Of a stretch of 15,169 bases of DNA, positions 1 through 8,251 are shown one piece after another. Location of the stretch: positions 1 to 15,169 of the forward strand of contig CAZLTJ010000056.1 of the NCBI GenBank assembly GCA_964562425.1, in the 5' to 3' direction. The DNA is from JAUWMV01 sp964562425 (GTDB taxonomy: Bacteria; UBP14; UBA6098; B30-G16). The notes beneath the pieces are model-generated. The model made no database searches, had not been told where the DNA came from, and saw only the letters and a list, made by a program, of their open reading frames with translations. Every line of letters starts with the position of its first letter. Position 1 is the stretch's first letter. Both the position numbers and the translations under genes were made by a program.

Positions 1-197
1 ATGATATACAATTTAGCTAACTTATTGAGAGTCGAGCATATAGAAAATAAAAAAAACGAAAATTTCTTTTTAAAGTAAATTTTACTAAGTGGTTAGATTA
101 AATAGATACAGAAATATGATATAAAACTTAACTAACTTATTGAGAACCGAGCATATAGAAAATAAAAACGAAAATTTCTTTTTAAAATAAATTTTAC
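1..197. repeat. Imperfect direct repeat, two units, 115-bp period
   Basis: Positions 1-85 and 116-197 are near-identical AT-rich units. Each starts ATGATAT, has CTAACTTATTGAGA in the middle and ends in AAATTTTAC. They differ by a short A-run length change and a few substitutions. A further copy could lie left of the window. No open reading frame or start signal is seen here, and the remaining bases to 268 are the AT-rich 3' flank of the fic gene. It may be a remnant of intergenic duplication at the element edge; the function is unknown. Confidence 0.8.
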
Positions 198-268
198 AAT
201 GAAGGTGAGTTTTTAAAATTTTAAGCCTTTTTCTTTACTAACGATTGTTAAATAAAGTTAGACTAAAA

Positions 269-1405
269 TTAATCTCCCATAATTATATTCAGTATTTCTT
301 TTGCAAAATAAACCTGATTACGTTTTGATTTAACGGGTGAGATAATAATTTTTTCATCCTCCAATTTACTTATTGCATTATATACAGATTGAAGCGTGTA
401 CTTCTCTATAAGTTCAGCCATTTGAGTTCTTGTAAAAATTGTTTTTTTGAAAAGCATTTCAGCAACCTGAAATGTTACACCAGAATATTTATGTATATAC
501 CCATCGTATAGATCGAACAGTTTTCTTGCTTTGACTAATGCATCTTGTGATAATTGTATAATACCATCCAGGAAAAACAGAATCCAACTTCGCCAATCGG
601 AATTTTGACTGACATTTAAAAGTTGATCGTAATATTGTTGTCTATGTGAAGCAAAATAAGCACTGAGATATAAAACCGGTTCGTCGAGTTGCTTCTGTTT
701 CAATAATAAAAGCATGATTAGTAATCGACCTATACGTCCATTGCCATCGAGGAATGGATGAATGGCTTCGAATTGATAATGCATTATGGCTGCGAGAACT
801 AATGACGGAATTTTTGTATTGCTTTGAATAAATTTCTCCCAGTTACCCAAGAGTTCTAAGAGCATTTTTTGTGGTGGAGGGATGAAGGATGCATATTCAA
901 TTTTTTGACCTGAGGAAGCAATATATACCTGTGTTCTGCGGAATTTACCGGGCGTTCTATTTACTCCTCGAACATCCTTAAGAAGTATTGAATGAAGTTC
1001 TTTAACCATGCGAATACAAATTGGAAGTTCCTCCAGTAGTTTTTGACCATGATAAAGAGCATCGATGTGATTGCTTACTTCTCTGACATCCTCTGTGCGT
1101 TCTTCACCGGTGGCTTGGTATAAACCGAGGTCTTCTATTGTTGCTTGAGTTCCCTCGATTTGTGAGGAGAGAATAGCCTCTTTAGAGATAAAATTTGTGA
1201 GGAGTATTTTTCTGTTTGGGAGTCTGGAAATGAACCCATTAAGTTTTGCTAATGCCTTTTGGGCATCTACAAGCTTATTCACTAACTCAAGGTCCCATTT
1301 GATTTTTGGTGGTAAAAATTTTGGTATGAATGCATAAGTTCTTACATTTTTATAAGTTATGCCCACAAATCGACCGTTAGGATTTTTGAAGTCGCCCTTT
1401 AGCAT
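269..1405 (-). CDS. Fic family protein (probable AMP-transferase) with C-terminal winged helix
   Basis: This is a Fic-domain protein of 378 residues. Fic enzymes usually transfer AMP from ATP to a hydroxyl side chain of a target protein. The core motif HPFLDGNGRIGR (residues about 216-227) matches HPFx[D/E]GNGRxxR, with His216 as catalytic base. The segment SSQIEG (about 80-85) matches the inhibitory helix motif [S/T]xxxE[G/N] and lies N-terminal to the Fic core, so this is a class II, self-inhibited Fic protein. The last ~70 residues look like a winged helix, as in many DUF4172/Fic_N-type chromosomal proteins. I chose the ATG at 1405 over an upstream TTG at 1423; neither has a clear SD site. 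It is divergent from the portal gene with a 55-bp gap. It could be phage cargo or host DNA at the element edge. No antitoxin gene is seen beside it, which fits self-inhibition. The fold is certain; the target is unknown. Confidence 0.93.
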   Translation of the reverse strand: MLKGDFKNPNGRFVGITYKNVRTYAFIPKFLPPKIKWDLELVNKLVDAQKALAKLNGFISRLPNRKILLTNFISKEAILSSQIEGTQATIEDLGLYQATGEERTEDVREVSNHIDALYHGQKLLEELPICIRMVKELHSILLKDVRGVNRTPGKFRRTQVYIASSGQKIEYASFIPPPQKMLLELLGNWEKFIQSNTKIPSLVLAAIMHYQFEAIHPFLDGNGRIGRLLIMLLLLKQKQLDEPVLYLSAYFASHRQQYYDQLLNVSQNSDWRSWILFFLDGIIQLSQDALVKARKLFDLYDGYIHKYSGVTFQVAEMLFKKTIFTRTQMAELIEKYTLQSVYNAISKLEDEKIIISPVKSKRNQVYFAKEILNIIMGD

Positions 1406-1460
1406 GATTAAATAATAACTCAATCAGCTAAAAATTCCAATAAACATTTAAGGAGGAACA

Positions 1461-2888
1461 ATGATTCCCCTAGAGAAGAAAATTTCTGTTCTATTATCTG
1501 AATCCAGAAAAAGTTCGACGACACAATACAAGCGTGATATTATCAAGCGATTAGATTACTATTACGACAGGCAACTGACATATTTGCAGGATATGATTTC
1601 GACGCAGTTCGCTCATACGGATCCATTATCTCTCCAACCACATTTTTTTAATATTGTGAAACCTATTGTCAATGAAACTGCAATGATATATCGCAGCGGT
1701 GCGAGAAGATCCCTTATAAGAGATAGCAACAAGCCTGTTGGTGCAAAACTTACCAAATTATGGACATTCATCCAACAAAAGACGAGATACGAAACGATTA
1801 TGAAAACCGCAAACCGACATGTTAAACTTTGCAGAAATGTGCTTATAAAACCGTCGTTCAGATATAACAGTATCAAACTCGACATACTCACACCGAATCT
1901 TGTAGATGTGCTGGTGGACGATAACGATCCCACTGAACCGGATGTAATCGCATACGCAAGACCACTCTCACAATACGAGGATAACTGGACGTTGGATAAC
2001 CATTACGTAATCCATTACTGGGACAAGAACCGATATTTAAGGCTTTCAGCTCGAGGTGATATTATAGTAAATCCGGGAAATCGCAATGGAATTAATCCAT
2101 ACGATGTATTGCCGTTTGTGCGTTTTACGGATGAGCTTCCGCATGAAAGCTTTTTCGTTCAAGGTGGTGATGATCTAATAATAGCTCAGGATAATATAAA
2201 CATAAAACTAACTCAGCTTAACTACCTTGTTAAAATGCAAACTTTCTCTGTGCCAATATTAATCGGTTATAGAGGACCGGAACAAATAACTATCTCACCG
2301 GGAAAACCATTGATAATTCCGCTGGGAATGATAGGTGACCAAGGAAGCCCGGATTTCAGATTTGAATCACCCGATCCGCAGATTAAGGAGCTAATAACTC
2401 TTCTCGAGCACGAAATAATGAGGATTTTTCGAGCTTATGGCGTTTCTAATGCGGATTTCTCACTTCGGGGAGGTGTGAAGTCTGGATTCGCATTGGTAAT
2501 GGAAAATCTTAAACTTCTTGAATCCCGGGAGAATGAATTACCGTTTTTCGAAGATGCAGAGGAAGAACTCTTTGAGGTTATAAAGAAAGTTTGGAACTAT
2601 CATGCACCATTTTTGCCAGCTAATAACCAATTCAGCGGAGTTACATTTCCGGAAGATATTCACCTTAAAGTTACAGTTAACGACATCTCACTTCCACAAC
2701 CTCAGGGTGAGGAATTGGCAGAGTGGCGCTTCATGTTCAATAATAAACTTGTAACACCGATCGATTTCCTTATACGTCGTTACAAAGTGACCGAACAAGA
2801 GGCGGAAACGATGCTTAAGCAATCGTATGAATGGTGGAGCGAAAACTCATTGCAAGAAAATAACTTAGAGGATAATCAAATACCATAA
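1461..2888 (+). CDS. Phage portal protein
   Basis: This is a 475-residue protein with the length and character of a phage portal, the dodecameric ring at the capsid vertex through which DNA is packaged and ejected. Visible portal-like features are an N-terminal helical region with a 'N-x-VKPIVNETAMIYRSGA' stretch (residues ~64-82), a central beta-rich clip/wing region with NPYDVLPFVRF (~213-223), and a long helical C-terminal segment with SGFALVMENLKLLESREN (~341-358) that resembles the stem-side helices of SPP1-gp6-like portals. AAGGAGGAAC precedes the ATG. It is first in a tight plus-strand run followed by a putative scaffold and the capsid protein, the standard order. No terminase precedes it in the window; the divergent fic gene lies there instead. 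The assignment rests on sequence character plus gene order, not on a short diagnostic motif. Confidence 0.78.
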   Translation: MIPLEKKISVLLSESRKSSTTQYKRDIIKRLDYYYDRQLTYLQDMISTQFAHTDPLSLQPHFFNIVKPIVNETAMIYRSGARRSLIRDSNKPVGAKLTKLWTFIQQKTRYETIMKTANRHVKLCRNVLIKPSFRYNSIKLDILTPNLVDVLVDDNDPTEPDVIAYARPLSQYEDNWTLDNHYVIHYWDKNRYLRLSARGDIIVNPGNRNGINPYDVLPFVRFTDELPHESFFVQGGDDLIIAQDNINIKLTQLNYLVKMQTFSVPILIGYRGPEQITISPGKPLIIPLGMIGDQGSPDFRFESPDPQIKELITLLEHEIMRIFRAYGVSNADFSLRGGVKSGFALVMENLKLLESRENELPFFEDAEEELFEVIKKVWNYHAPFLPANNQFSGVTFPEDIHLKVTVNDISLPQPQGEELAEWRFMFNNKLVTPIDFLIRRYKVTEQEAETMLKQSYEWWSENSLQENNLEDNQIP

Positions 2889-2899
2889 AGGAGAATTCG

Positions 2900-3304
2900 A
2901 TGGAGAAAGATAAAGAAATCCCAGATGTTTCTGAGGAGAAACAATCGGAAGAACCGCTAAAAGAAGAGATTAGCGATACATTAGATGATATTCGCGAAAG
3001 GCTTGGCAAAACTGAGATGATGCTATTGGCAGAACATAACAGGAGAATCTTCCAAAACTGTGCGCTAAACTCCGGTATCAGAATGGAACGATTGGATGCA
3101 GCGGAAAAACTTTCCAGCGTTGCTGAACTTCAAGTGGAAATTAACGCAGATAGAGCTAACGAGATCGTCCAGACGCTTAAGAAGAACTTTCCGGAACTTT
3201 TCGTGAAGCACTCCGCAGTGGAAATCGATAATGGAGTTCCAGGAAAGATTAGAGCCAATCGAGGAAATGATCCGTTGGAAATACTGAGTGCATTGAGGAG
3301 ATAG
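2900..3304 (+). CDS. Putative capsid scaffolding protein
   Basis: This is a 134-residue, very hydrophilic, strongly acidic protein starting 11 bases after the portal stop, with AAAGGAGAATTCG before the ATG. Residues ~1-45 are rich in Glu/Asp/Lys. Residues ~28-100 are predicted helical, with heptad-like stretches around DDIRERLGKTEMMLLAEHNRR and the segment with AELQVEINADRANEIVQTLKK. The C-terminus is short and basic (ALRR). Small, acidic, helical proteins between portal and major capsid genes are usually scaffolds that guide procapsid assembly and are then removed, and a basic tail is often the capsid-binding part. I infer this role from position and composition. It could instead be a head decoration protein or a protein of unknown role. 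Confidence 0.5.
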   Translation: MEKDKEIPDVSEEKQSEEPLKEEISDTLDDIRERLGKTEMMLLAEHNRRIFQNCALNSGIRMERLDAAEKLSSVAELQVEINADRANEIVQTLKKNFPELFVKHSAVEIDNGVPGKIRANRGNDPLEILSALRR

Positions 3305-3451
3305 AGCAGCAATAACATATGTCTGAATTATCGAGCAAAAGATAAACAGCCTTTCAGAAGATTCAATTGATAGGTTAGAATTCTTAAAAGATAAACTCAC
3401 ACAAGACTTATTTCATTAGAAAATTAAATCCATCAAAGGAATAAAGTCCTT

Positions 3452-3481
3452 AGGGTAAACGGATAAGTAAGTTTATACCCT
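3452..3481. promoter_or_regulatory. Imperfect inverted repeat upstream of the capsid gene
   Basis: AGGGTAAAC (3452-3460) can pair with GTTTATACCCT (3471-3481), with two bulged bases and a 10-base loop. It is not followed by a T-tract, so it is not a convincing terminator. Its right arm overlaps the candidate -35 box at 3472-3477, so it may be an operator or an RNA hairpin that affects expression of the capsid gene. Confidence 0.35.
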
Positions 3482-3512
3482 CTGCAAATTCTTTATAATT
3501 GCTTTGCAAAGC
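3472..3512 (+). promoter_or_regulatory. Candidate promoter with palindrome for the capsid gene
   Basis: TTTATA (3472-3477), a 16-base spacer and a perfect TATAAT (3494-3499) resemble a vegetative promoter with a weak -35. The exact 12-base palindrome GCTTTGCAAAGC (3501-3512) lies at the expected transcription start and could be an operator. Two tandem copies of ATTTTCAAACA follow (3526-3536 and 3537-3547). The whole 3305-3570 stretch contains no supported gene. It acts as a leader for the capsid gene, which would then be transcribed at a higher level than its neighbours. Confidence 0.42.
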
Positions 3513-3570
3513 TCTCTGCAAAACGATTTTCAAACAATTTTCAAACATAATTAACCTAAAGGAGGTTTTC

Positions 3571-4701
3571 ATGATTACCACTTATTCATTTCAAAACCTA
3601 CGTCGGGATCTCTCGGACGTTCTGTTGACAATTATAGAGAAAACCCCGACATTCATTTCCAGAATTCCTATTGTGGGCAGAGCATATCACCACAAGCACG
3701 AATGGGTCGAGGATGTAATAGAACCGACAGAGGATGCGCTTAACGGCATTGTAATCAGTACCGATACAAGCATCGATGTGGATGACGGCTCAAAATTTAC
3801 CTGCGGAATGATCTTGGGATTCGCAGGATACGACGAGCAAATGAAAGTTACTTCGGTTGCCACTAATACTCTAACAGTAACCAGAGGATATGGTGGAACT
3901 ACAGCTGTGGATATGGATGATAACACTGTGGTTAAGATACTGTATACTCCTGCAGCTGAAGGTAGCGAAGCTGGAGATAATATCTGGACAGAACCGGGAA
4001 CCGAATATAACTACACTCAGATATTCACCCGAACAACTCGTGTCTCAAACACTGCCAAAAACTCACGACATCTGGTTTTTGAGGATTTAATAGATCGTTC
4101 TGTTCGTGATGCAATTGTGCAGTTGAGTATGGAGATGAACTTCGCAGCGATTTACGGACGTCGATACGCAAACACTAACGATCCCAGTGTACCAAGAACA
4201 ATGGGTGGCGTGTTGTATTATGTTGACGATTCAAATGGCAATGTAAAAGATGCCACCAGTAATCCGCTTACATCGACAATGATGAACGATCTTCTAGAGG
4301 ATATTGCTAAGAAAGGTGGACAGCCGAATCTGCTTTTAGCTGGCACTAAACAAGCTCGCAAGATCTCATCATTTAATCTTACTTCAGGTTCAACGCCAAT
4401 TGTCAGAACACGATATACAGATACTTCAACTGGTGCTGCTGTTTATGAATTCATTGGTGATCTTCCGCTGGGAATGATCGAAACTATCGTTCTCGATGTC
4501 AATATGCCAGATGATAAAGTTCTATTTCTGGATACAAAACGACTTGCATTAGTGCCAATGGACAACCGTTCGCTTTCCGATTTCGATGCTACACCATCCG
4601 GAGCAGATTTCACTGCCAGAAGAGTGTTAGGCGAATATACTTTGGAGATACATAATGCACTACAGGCACACGGACTAATCAAGAATATAGGCGATGAATA
4701 A
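3571..4701 (+). CDS. Major capsid protein, SU10/DUF5309 type
   Basis: This is a 376-residue protein that looks like the SU10-type major capsid protein family (DUF5309), HK97-fold shell proteins. Recognisable features are the N-terminal KHEWVED segment (~42-48), an inserted beta domain with the pattern 'MKVTSVATNTLTVTRGYGGT' (~91-110), and the ANTND...RTMGGVLYYV region (~200-220). The C-terminal half carries RRVLGEYTLEIHNALQAHGLI, typical of the end of such proteins. The ATG at 3571 is preceded by AAAGGAGGTTTTC, an excellent ribosome site. The reading frame extends 24 codons upstream without any such signal, so I reject that longer start. A hairpin terminator follows directly at 4725, as is common after capsid genes made in excess. 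SU10 itself is short-tailed, but the family also occurs in other tail types. Confidence 0.88.
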   Translation: MITTYSFQNLRRDLSDVLLTIIEKTPTFISRIPIVGRAYHHKHEWVEDVIEPTEDALNGIVISTDTSIDVDDGSKFTCGMILGFAGYDEQMKVTSVATNTLTVTRGYGGTTAVDMDDNTVVKILYTPAAEGSEAGDNIWTEPGTEYNYTQIFTRTTRVSNTAKNSRHLVFEDLIDRSVRDAIVQLSMEMNFAAIYGRRYANTNDPSVPRTMGGVLYYVDDSNGNVKDATSNPLTSTMMNDLLEDIAKKGGQPNLLLAGTKQARKISSFNLTSGSTPIVRTRYTDTSTGAAVYEFIGDLPLGMIETIVLDVNMPDDKVLFLDTKRLALVPMDNRSLSDFDATPSGADFTARRVLGEYTLEIHNALQAHGLIKNIGDE

Positions 4702-4724
4702 ACAAATATGTTGAGCAATAATGG

Positions 4725-4755
4725 GAGGGAGTTTGCACTCCCTCTCTAAGTTTTT
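4725..4755 (+). terminator. Intrinsic terminator after the capsid gene
   Basis: GAGGGAGT (4725-4732), a TTGC loop and ACTCCCTC (4737-4744) form a perfect 8-bp stem, followed by TCTAAGTTTTT. It lies 24 bases after the capsid stop and would limit read-through into the head-completion genes. It also overlaps the start of an upstream-extended reading frame (4721), which argues for the later start of the next gene. Confidence 0.8.
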
Positions 4756-4789
4756 AGATGAATTAATAATAAAAATCAAGGAGCAAGAA

Positions 4790-5152
4790 ATGTCCTGGCA
4801 GGAAAACGTTTTATACACACCAGCAGACCTTATTGCGTTAGAGGGGGAAATTGTTGGTCGAATTCCGGATGCATACAGACATGGGACAATTAAGTCTATG
4901 CTGGAAAGTAGAATTCAACAGCGATACAGTCATTTAGAAGATGTAGTTTCAAGCATCGAAAACTCCTCAATTTTCAAAAGAGCGGGGATACTCTTGAATT
5001 TATGTGTGGTTTTCCGTGAGAATTCAGTTCGAGATAACGATATTTTTCAGCATAAAGCCAGGCTCTATGAAATAAAATTTGAGGAAGAACTTGAAAGAGC
5101 ATTGAAAATACTGTCGAAGCAACTCGACAGCGGATATGAGATTGTGAGGTAA
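4790..5152 (+). CDS. Putative head-tail connector / head-completion protein
   Basis: This is a 120-residue, mostly helical protein. The start MSWQENVLYTPADL is chosen because AAGGAGC lies 5 bases before the ATG at 4790; an in-frame ATG at 4721 would begin inside a terminator hairpin. The opening 'YTPADLIAL' resembles the start of gp36-like/DUF1320 and related connector adaptors, which bind below the portal and extend the DNA channel. The helical C-terminal part (FEEELERALKILSKQLDSG, ~94-112) also fits such adaptors. The resemblance is short, so the family is not proven. Position directly after the major capsid gene, and size, support a head-completion role. It is closely followed by two more small genes in the same transcription unit. 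Confidence 0.45.
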   Translation: MSWQENVLYTPADLIALEGEIVGRIPDAYRHGTIKSMLESRIQQRYSHLEDVVSSIENSSIFKRAGILLNLCVVFRENSVRDNDIFQHKARLYEIKFEEELERALKILSKQLDSGYEIVR

Positions 5153-5155
5153 ATA

Positions 5156-5530
5156 ATGCTGAAGAAAATATTAGAAAGCATCCAGAACAAATTACTCGAA
5201 GTAATAGAATTGAGGGATATTCTTATAGGTGACGACGAGCTCGCTGCAACGCAACTTCCAGGAGCAACAATAAATGTCCAGTCCGTAAGGAACGATCTTA
5301 GTGCAGTGAAGAGTGAAATACTCGAGGCAGAAATTGTGATTAAACTGCATTTTCCACCGACAATTTCCGCAATCGACATGCAGGTAATTACCAAAAAAGT
5401 GCTGGAATCGCTGGATAAGCTCGATATTCCGGATTTCGCAAGAGTCTCAAAGATCGTTGCCAGAATAACCAGCTACAACATTTACAAATTTTACCTGCTA
5501 TTTAGATGGGGAGAAAGGATGGAATTATGA
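5156..5530 (+). CDS. Small phage protein, possible tail terminator or head closure
   Basis: This 124-residue protein is not recognised by any clear motif. It starts 3 bases after the stop of the upstream gene, using GAGGT inside the end of that gene as ribosome site. It opens with an amphipathic helix (MLKKILESIQNKLLEVIELRD). A mixed alpha/beta body follows with a hydrophobic strand AEIVIKLHFPP (~58-68), an arrangement seen in small tail-terminator-like proteins. Its stop overlaps the start of the next gene in an ATGA, indicating translational coupling. Head closure, tail termination or a neck role is inferred only from position and size. Confidence 0.4.
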   Translation: MLKKILESIQNKLLEVIELRDILIGDDELAATQLPGATINVQSVRNDLSAVKSEILEAEIVIKLHFPPTISAIDMQVITKKVLESLDKLDIPDFARVSKIVARITSYNIYKFYLLFRWGERMEL

Positions 5531-5979
5531 ACCAGCAATTAGATGAAAACCAGCTGCTGTTCCCCAGTGTGGAGACGAAATTTTTCCTCATTGTTGGTGG
5601 CTCGGTGATATCCACAATAGAGTTGCCCGACAATGGCGTAACTTATTATCCACCGGAACCAATTTTCGAGGTCGATGATGTTACACAGCGAATTAGAATT
5701 CGATTCGATTTTCTCGATGGGGATGGTATGTTGGCAATTCGAAGAGTGATAAATTTCTGGGCAGAGGATCCCACCGGTCGGAAAATAGTATTATTGATAC
5801 CGGGTGAAATAAGAGGATACGAGGTAACACCGTATGGGACCTGGCGTGAGTGGTTCTTCGATAATCAACCGCAGGGATACGGTCCAGTAGAAGCTGTATT
5901 CATTACGCAGGAAAGACCTTTTATGGACGTAATCGATGTGAACGAGAAATCGGAACCGGATTATTGGATTGTAATGTAA
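5527..5979 (+). CDS. Beta-rich phage structural protein, function unknown
   Basis: This is a 150-residue protein with many alternating hydrophobic strands (KFFLIVGGSVISTIEL, TQRIRIRFDFLDG, RKIVLLIPGEIRGYEV) and a Trp/Tyr-rich C-terminal third containing WREWFFDN. I chose the ATG at 5527, with AAGGA 8 bases upstream, over the in-frame ATG at 5506. The chosen start overlaps the previous stop in an ATGA. It is the last gene of the head block, and only 15 bases separate its stop from that of the convergent lipoprotein gene. It may be a neck or tail-adaptor protein. I recognise no family. Confidence 0.4.
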   Translation: MNQQLDENQLLFPSVETKFFLIVGGSVISTIELPDNGVTYYPPEPIFEVDDVTQRIRIRFDFLDGDGMLAIRRVINFWAEDPTGRKIVLLIPGEIRGYEVTPYGTWREWFFDNQPQGYGPVEAVFITQERPFMDVIDVNEKSEPDYWIVM

Positions 5980-5994
5980 AAATAACTTTGGAAG

Positions 5995-7137
5995 CTAACG
6001 ATGTTTGGTTATTCCAGGAGACCCGATTACATTATTAGATAGTTGAATAAGCGATGCTGTTAATTCAGGTGATATCGCATTGTTAGACCTTCTGAGCTCA
6101 AAAAGCAATCGGTTAGCATATTGGAAAGCATCGCGGCTTAATCGTTGCTCACGCTCGATTCGCCATGGAAGATAATCCACCCAATACGACGTAAGAAGGC
6201 TGTAATGTGTATACATTAATAGAGAATCCGAGAATGCAACCTGATCGCGGTTGTCCATAAATTCTACTGCTCGTTTAATGGCATTAACCAACTCGCTCCA
6301 GTGAAATAATCCCTCACTATTAGAGAATCCTATATATTTCAACTCGAAATCCTGAAGATTCTTGAAGAATTGAATAGTAACCGCGATACCAAGACTTTTC
6401 GCAACAGGCTCGTCGATTGTATCGGGAAGAAGACGAGACACTAAACCCCATGGAACTCTAATGTATCGGTTTGGTGTTTCAGATAGGGATTCCGGGAGCA
6501 TCATTATCGGTATATCCTTTTCAGTTAGCAGCTTCAAGAATTCCGTAAAACTTGAGACCTTCTTGAAAATCTTCATCATATCTCGAACGAAAACAACAAG
6601 AGAGTCGTCAGACAAGGATTCCAACGATTCTTGAGAATTTGAGACTCCTTTGAAAATGTTTATCGTATCCCCTACAATATCGACAAGAGAGTCGTCGGAT
6701 GTAAATTCCAAAGATTCAGATGATGTAGAGATGATATCATAGGGAGTTTGATATTGATAATGTTCCTCAATGAAAGCCTTGAATTGCTTATTGCCAATAA
6801 ATTCCGGTACAATAGGCAGAATTCTTTTCATATAAAGAAGGTGATTCTTGGAGGCTGTAATAACAATCCATTGCTCCCAGTTGCATATAAGAACCGATGC
6901 CTTAGGACAGCTTCTAAGGAGAGAGTGAACATGCCTGGAGAGATTCCATCTTTTGTCAACATAATCTTTTGGAATCAATTTCTCGGGGAAAGGGATAAAA
7001 TAAAGTTTTTGTGAAAGCTCTTTTTCGATGAATTCGAGTCTATCTTCAATATCCCCACTCCATGGATCGGTCTGTTGTGCACATGACGAAATGAAGAGCC
7101 AGAGCAATAGAACACAAATTTTTTTATAATATCGCAT
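5995..7137 (-). CDS. Lipoprotein of unknown function, antisense cargo gene
   Basis: This 380-residue protein has a typical lipoprotein signal: a positive start (MRYYKK), a hydrophobic stretch VLLLWLF, and a lipobox ISSC with Cys19 as the expected lipidated residue. The mature part is hydrophilic with many helical segments and several Trp. Residues ~139-196 are two tandem 29-residue copies built around SLEFTSDDSLV and SLESLSDDSLV. The ATG at 7137 is chosen because it places the signal peptide correctly; a longer frame to 7221 would put 28 odd residues before it and overlap the divergent gene. No strong SD is seen. It lies on the strand opposite to all neighbours, between head and fibre genes, which is how phage 'moron' genes are placed. 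A surface role in the lysogen (for example, receptor masking) is a guess. I recognise no family. Confidence 0.72.
   Translation of the reverse strand: MRYYKKICVLLLWLFISSCAQQTDPWSGDIEDRLEFIEKELSQKLYFIPFPEKLIPKDYVDKRWNLSRHVHSLLRSCPKASVLICNWEQWIVITASKNHLLYMKRILPIVPEFIGNKQFKAFIEEHYQYQTPYDIISTSSESLEFTSDDSLVDIVGDTINIFKGVSNSQESLESLSDDSLVVFVRDMMKIFKKVSSFTEFLKLLTEKDIPIMMLPESLSETPNRYIRVPWGLVSRLLPDTIDEPVAKSLGIAVTIQFFKNLQDFELKYIGFSNSEGLFHWSELVNAIKRAVEFMDNRDQVAFSDSLLMYTHYSLLTSYWVDYLPWRIEREQRLSRDAFQYANRLLFELRRSNNAISPELTASLIQLSNNVIGSPGITKHR
6554..6727 (-). repeat. In-frame 87-bp tandem duplication in the lipoprotein gene
   Basis: Positions 6554-6640 and 6641-6727 are imperfect tandem copies (offset exactly 87 bases, 29 codons). 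Both contain ACAAGAGAGTCGTC (6596-6609 and 6683-6696). At protein level both copies keep SDDSLV followed by a hydrophobic IF-K-VS segment, so the duplication has diverged while staying in frame, which suggests selection. Confidence 0.75.
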
Positions 7138-7186
7138 ATTAATTAGTTTAACAATTTTATGGGAAAAAAGAAAGGAGAAAGAAATA

Positions 7187-8251
7187 ATGGCAAACAGAAA
7201 ATTACTTATCGCAATGGACACAGGTCATGCGCTTAAGGCTGTGGAGCTTGGTGGCGATCCGGAAACTTCGGGGACAGTGTTCACCGATCATGGTGACGGT
7301 TTCTATTCAGTTGAGCTACCTACCGATGTTTATGACATATATTTCAAAGATTCGCCATCGGATCCAACTTGGACAGAACTTATGCATTTTCAAGCCAGAT
7401 TTCATCCCACAGATGACATTACTGCGGATATCGATAATGTCGAGGATGATGTTAGCGACCACGAATCGAGAATTTCTACACTCGAGGGTAGCACACCTTC
7501 GACACCCACAGGCGTTTCAGCTATTAAAATTACTAATGGAATTCACATTCGATGGTCTCAAAGTGAACCGGGAATATTATATGTAATAAGAGGTGAGTAT
7601 CATCACAGTGATGAGAATGTCACGATAGACACAAACTCGCGGATTCTCTTTGCGGGTTATACCACAGAGAGCATACTTTCTAACGAGATTCGATTTGCTG
7701 ATATCGAGAGCATGCCTTTTACCGATGTTAAACTTTCGTATAGAATATGGGCAGTTAATAATGCAGGGACATCGGACCCGACTGCACAGGACTCAATCGA
7801 GCTAGACCTTCAGAGTGAATTAGACGCATTCACAGAGAATCTTCTCATCGGAAGCAATTATTATCAGGATTACAGCAAAGTAGTTTTGAGCAATTCTTTC
7901 GTCTCAGGGGCATTTCCAACAACAGCGATCGACGCAAACAAGCTTCCCACAGGGACACCAGCGCTTACCGTTTCTATGTTTCGGGATATGCGACTCATTA
8001 GAATTGAAATAGAAAGCCAAACAACTGTTAATGCCGACTGCTCAATGTATTTCAGAGACACTTTCTCTGACAGTTTGCACGAACTCAAAATAGACAATGG
8101 CGAACGATTCGCAAGGAGTGAGGAGACCTCCGAAGGTAATCCGAGTTTATTAGTGCGAAGGTATTCGGAGAGCACTCTGCAGATATATTCCGATGCACCT
8201 TCCGGATTGTCTAATGTAGAGATTAGGTTAACATTTCGCATAGATTCATGA
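7187..8251 (+). CDS. Putative phage tail fibre / adsorption protein with FN3-like domain
   Basis: This 354-residue protein starts with a strong ribosome site (AAAGGAGAAAG). Residues ~1-90 form a small N-terminal domain (VFTDHGDGFYSVELP), possibly the particle-attachment part. A short heptad stretch DVSDHESRISTLEG (~86-99) resembles the trimerising coiled coils common in fibres. Residues ~104-205 look like a fibronectin type III fold: PTGVSAIKITNGIHIRWS, then YRIWAVNNAGTSDPT near its end. The C-terminal ~140 residues are beta-rich and may be the receptor-binding tip. There is no signal peptide. It opens the fibre block, divergent from the lipoprotein gene. A trimeric adsorption protein is the likely role; host target unknown. 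Confidence 0.6.
   Translation: MANRKLLIAMDTGHALKAVELGGDPETSGTVFTDHGDGFYSVELPTDVYDIYFKDSPSDPTWTELMHFQARFHPTDDITADIDNVEDDVSDHESRISTLEGSTPSTPTGVSAIKITNGIHIRWSQSEPGILYVIRGEYHHSDENVTIDTNSRILFAGYTTESILSNEIRFADIESMPFTDVKLSYRIWAVNNAGTSDPTAQDSIELDLQSELDAFTENLLIGSNYYQDYSKVVLSNSFVSGAFPTTAIDANKLPTGTPALTVSMFRDMRLIRIEIESQTTVNADCSMYFRDTFSDSLHELKIDNGERFARSEETSEGNPSLLVRRYSESTLQIYSDAPSGLSNVEIRLTFRIDS

Noticed and set aside
1613..1933. Minus-strand reading frame inside the portal gene
   Set aside because: It is a shadow of the portal gene, with no ribosome site and no sensible neighbours.
4721..4789. Longer N-terminus for the connector gene
   Set aside because: The extra codons coincide with the terminator hairpin, and the ATG at 4790 has a proper ribosome site.
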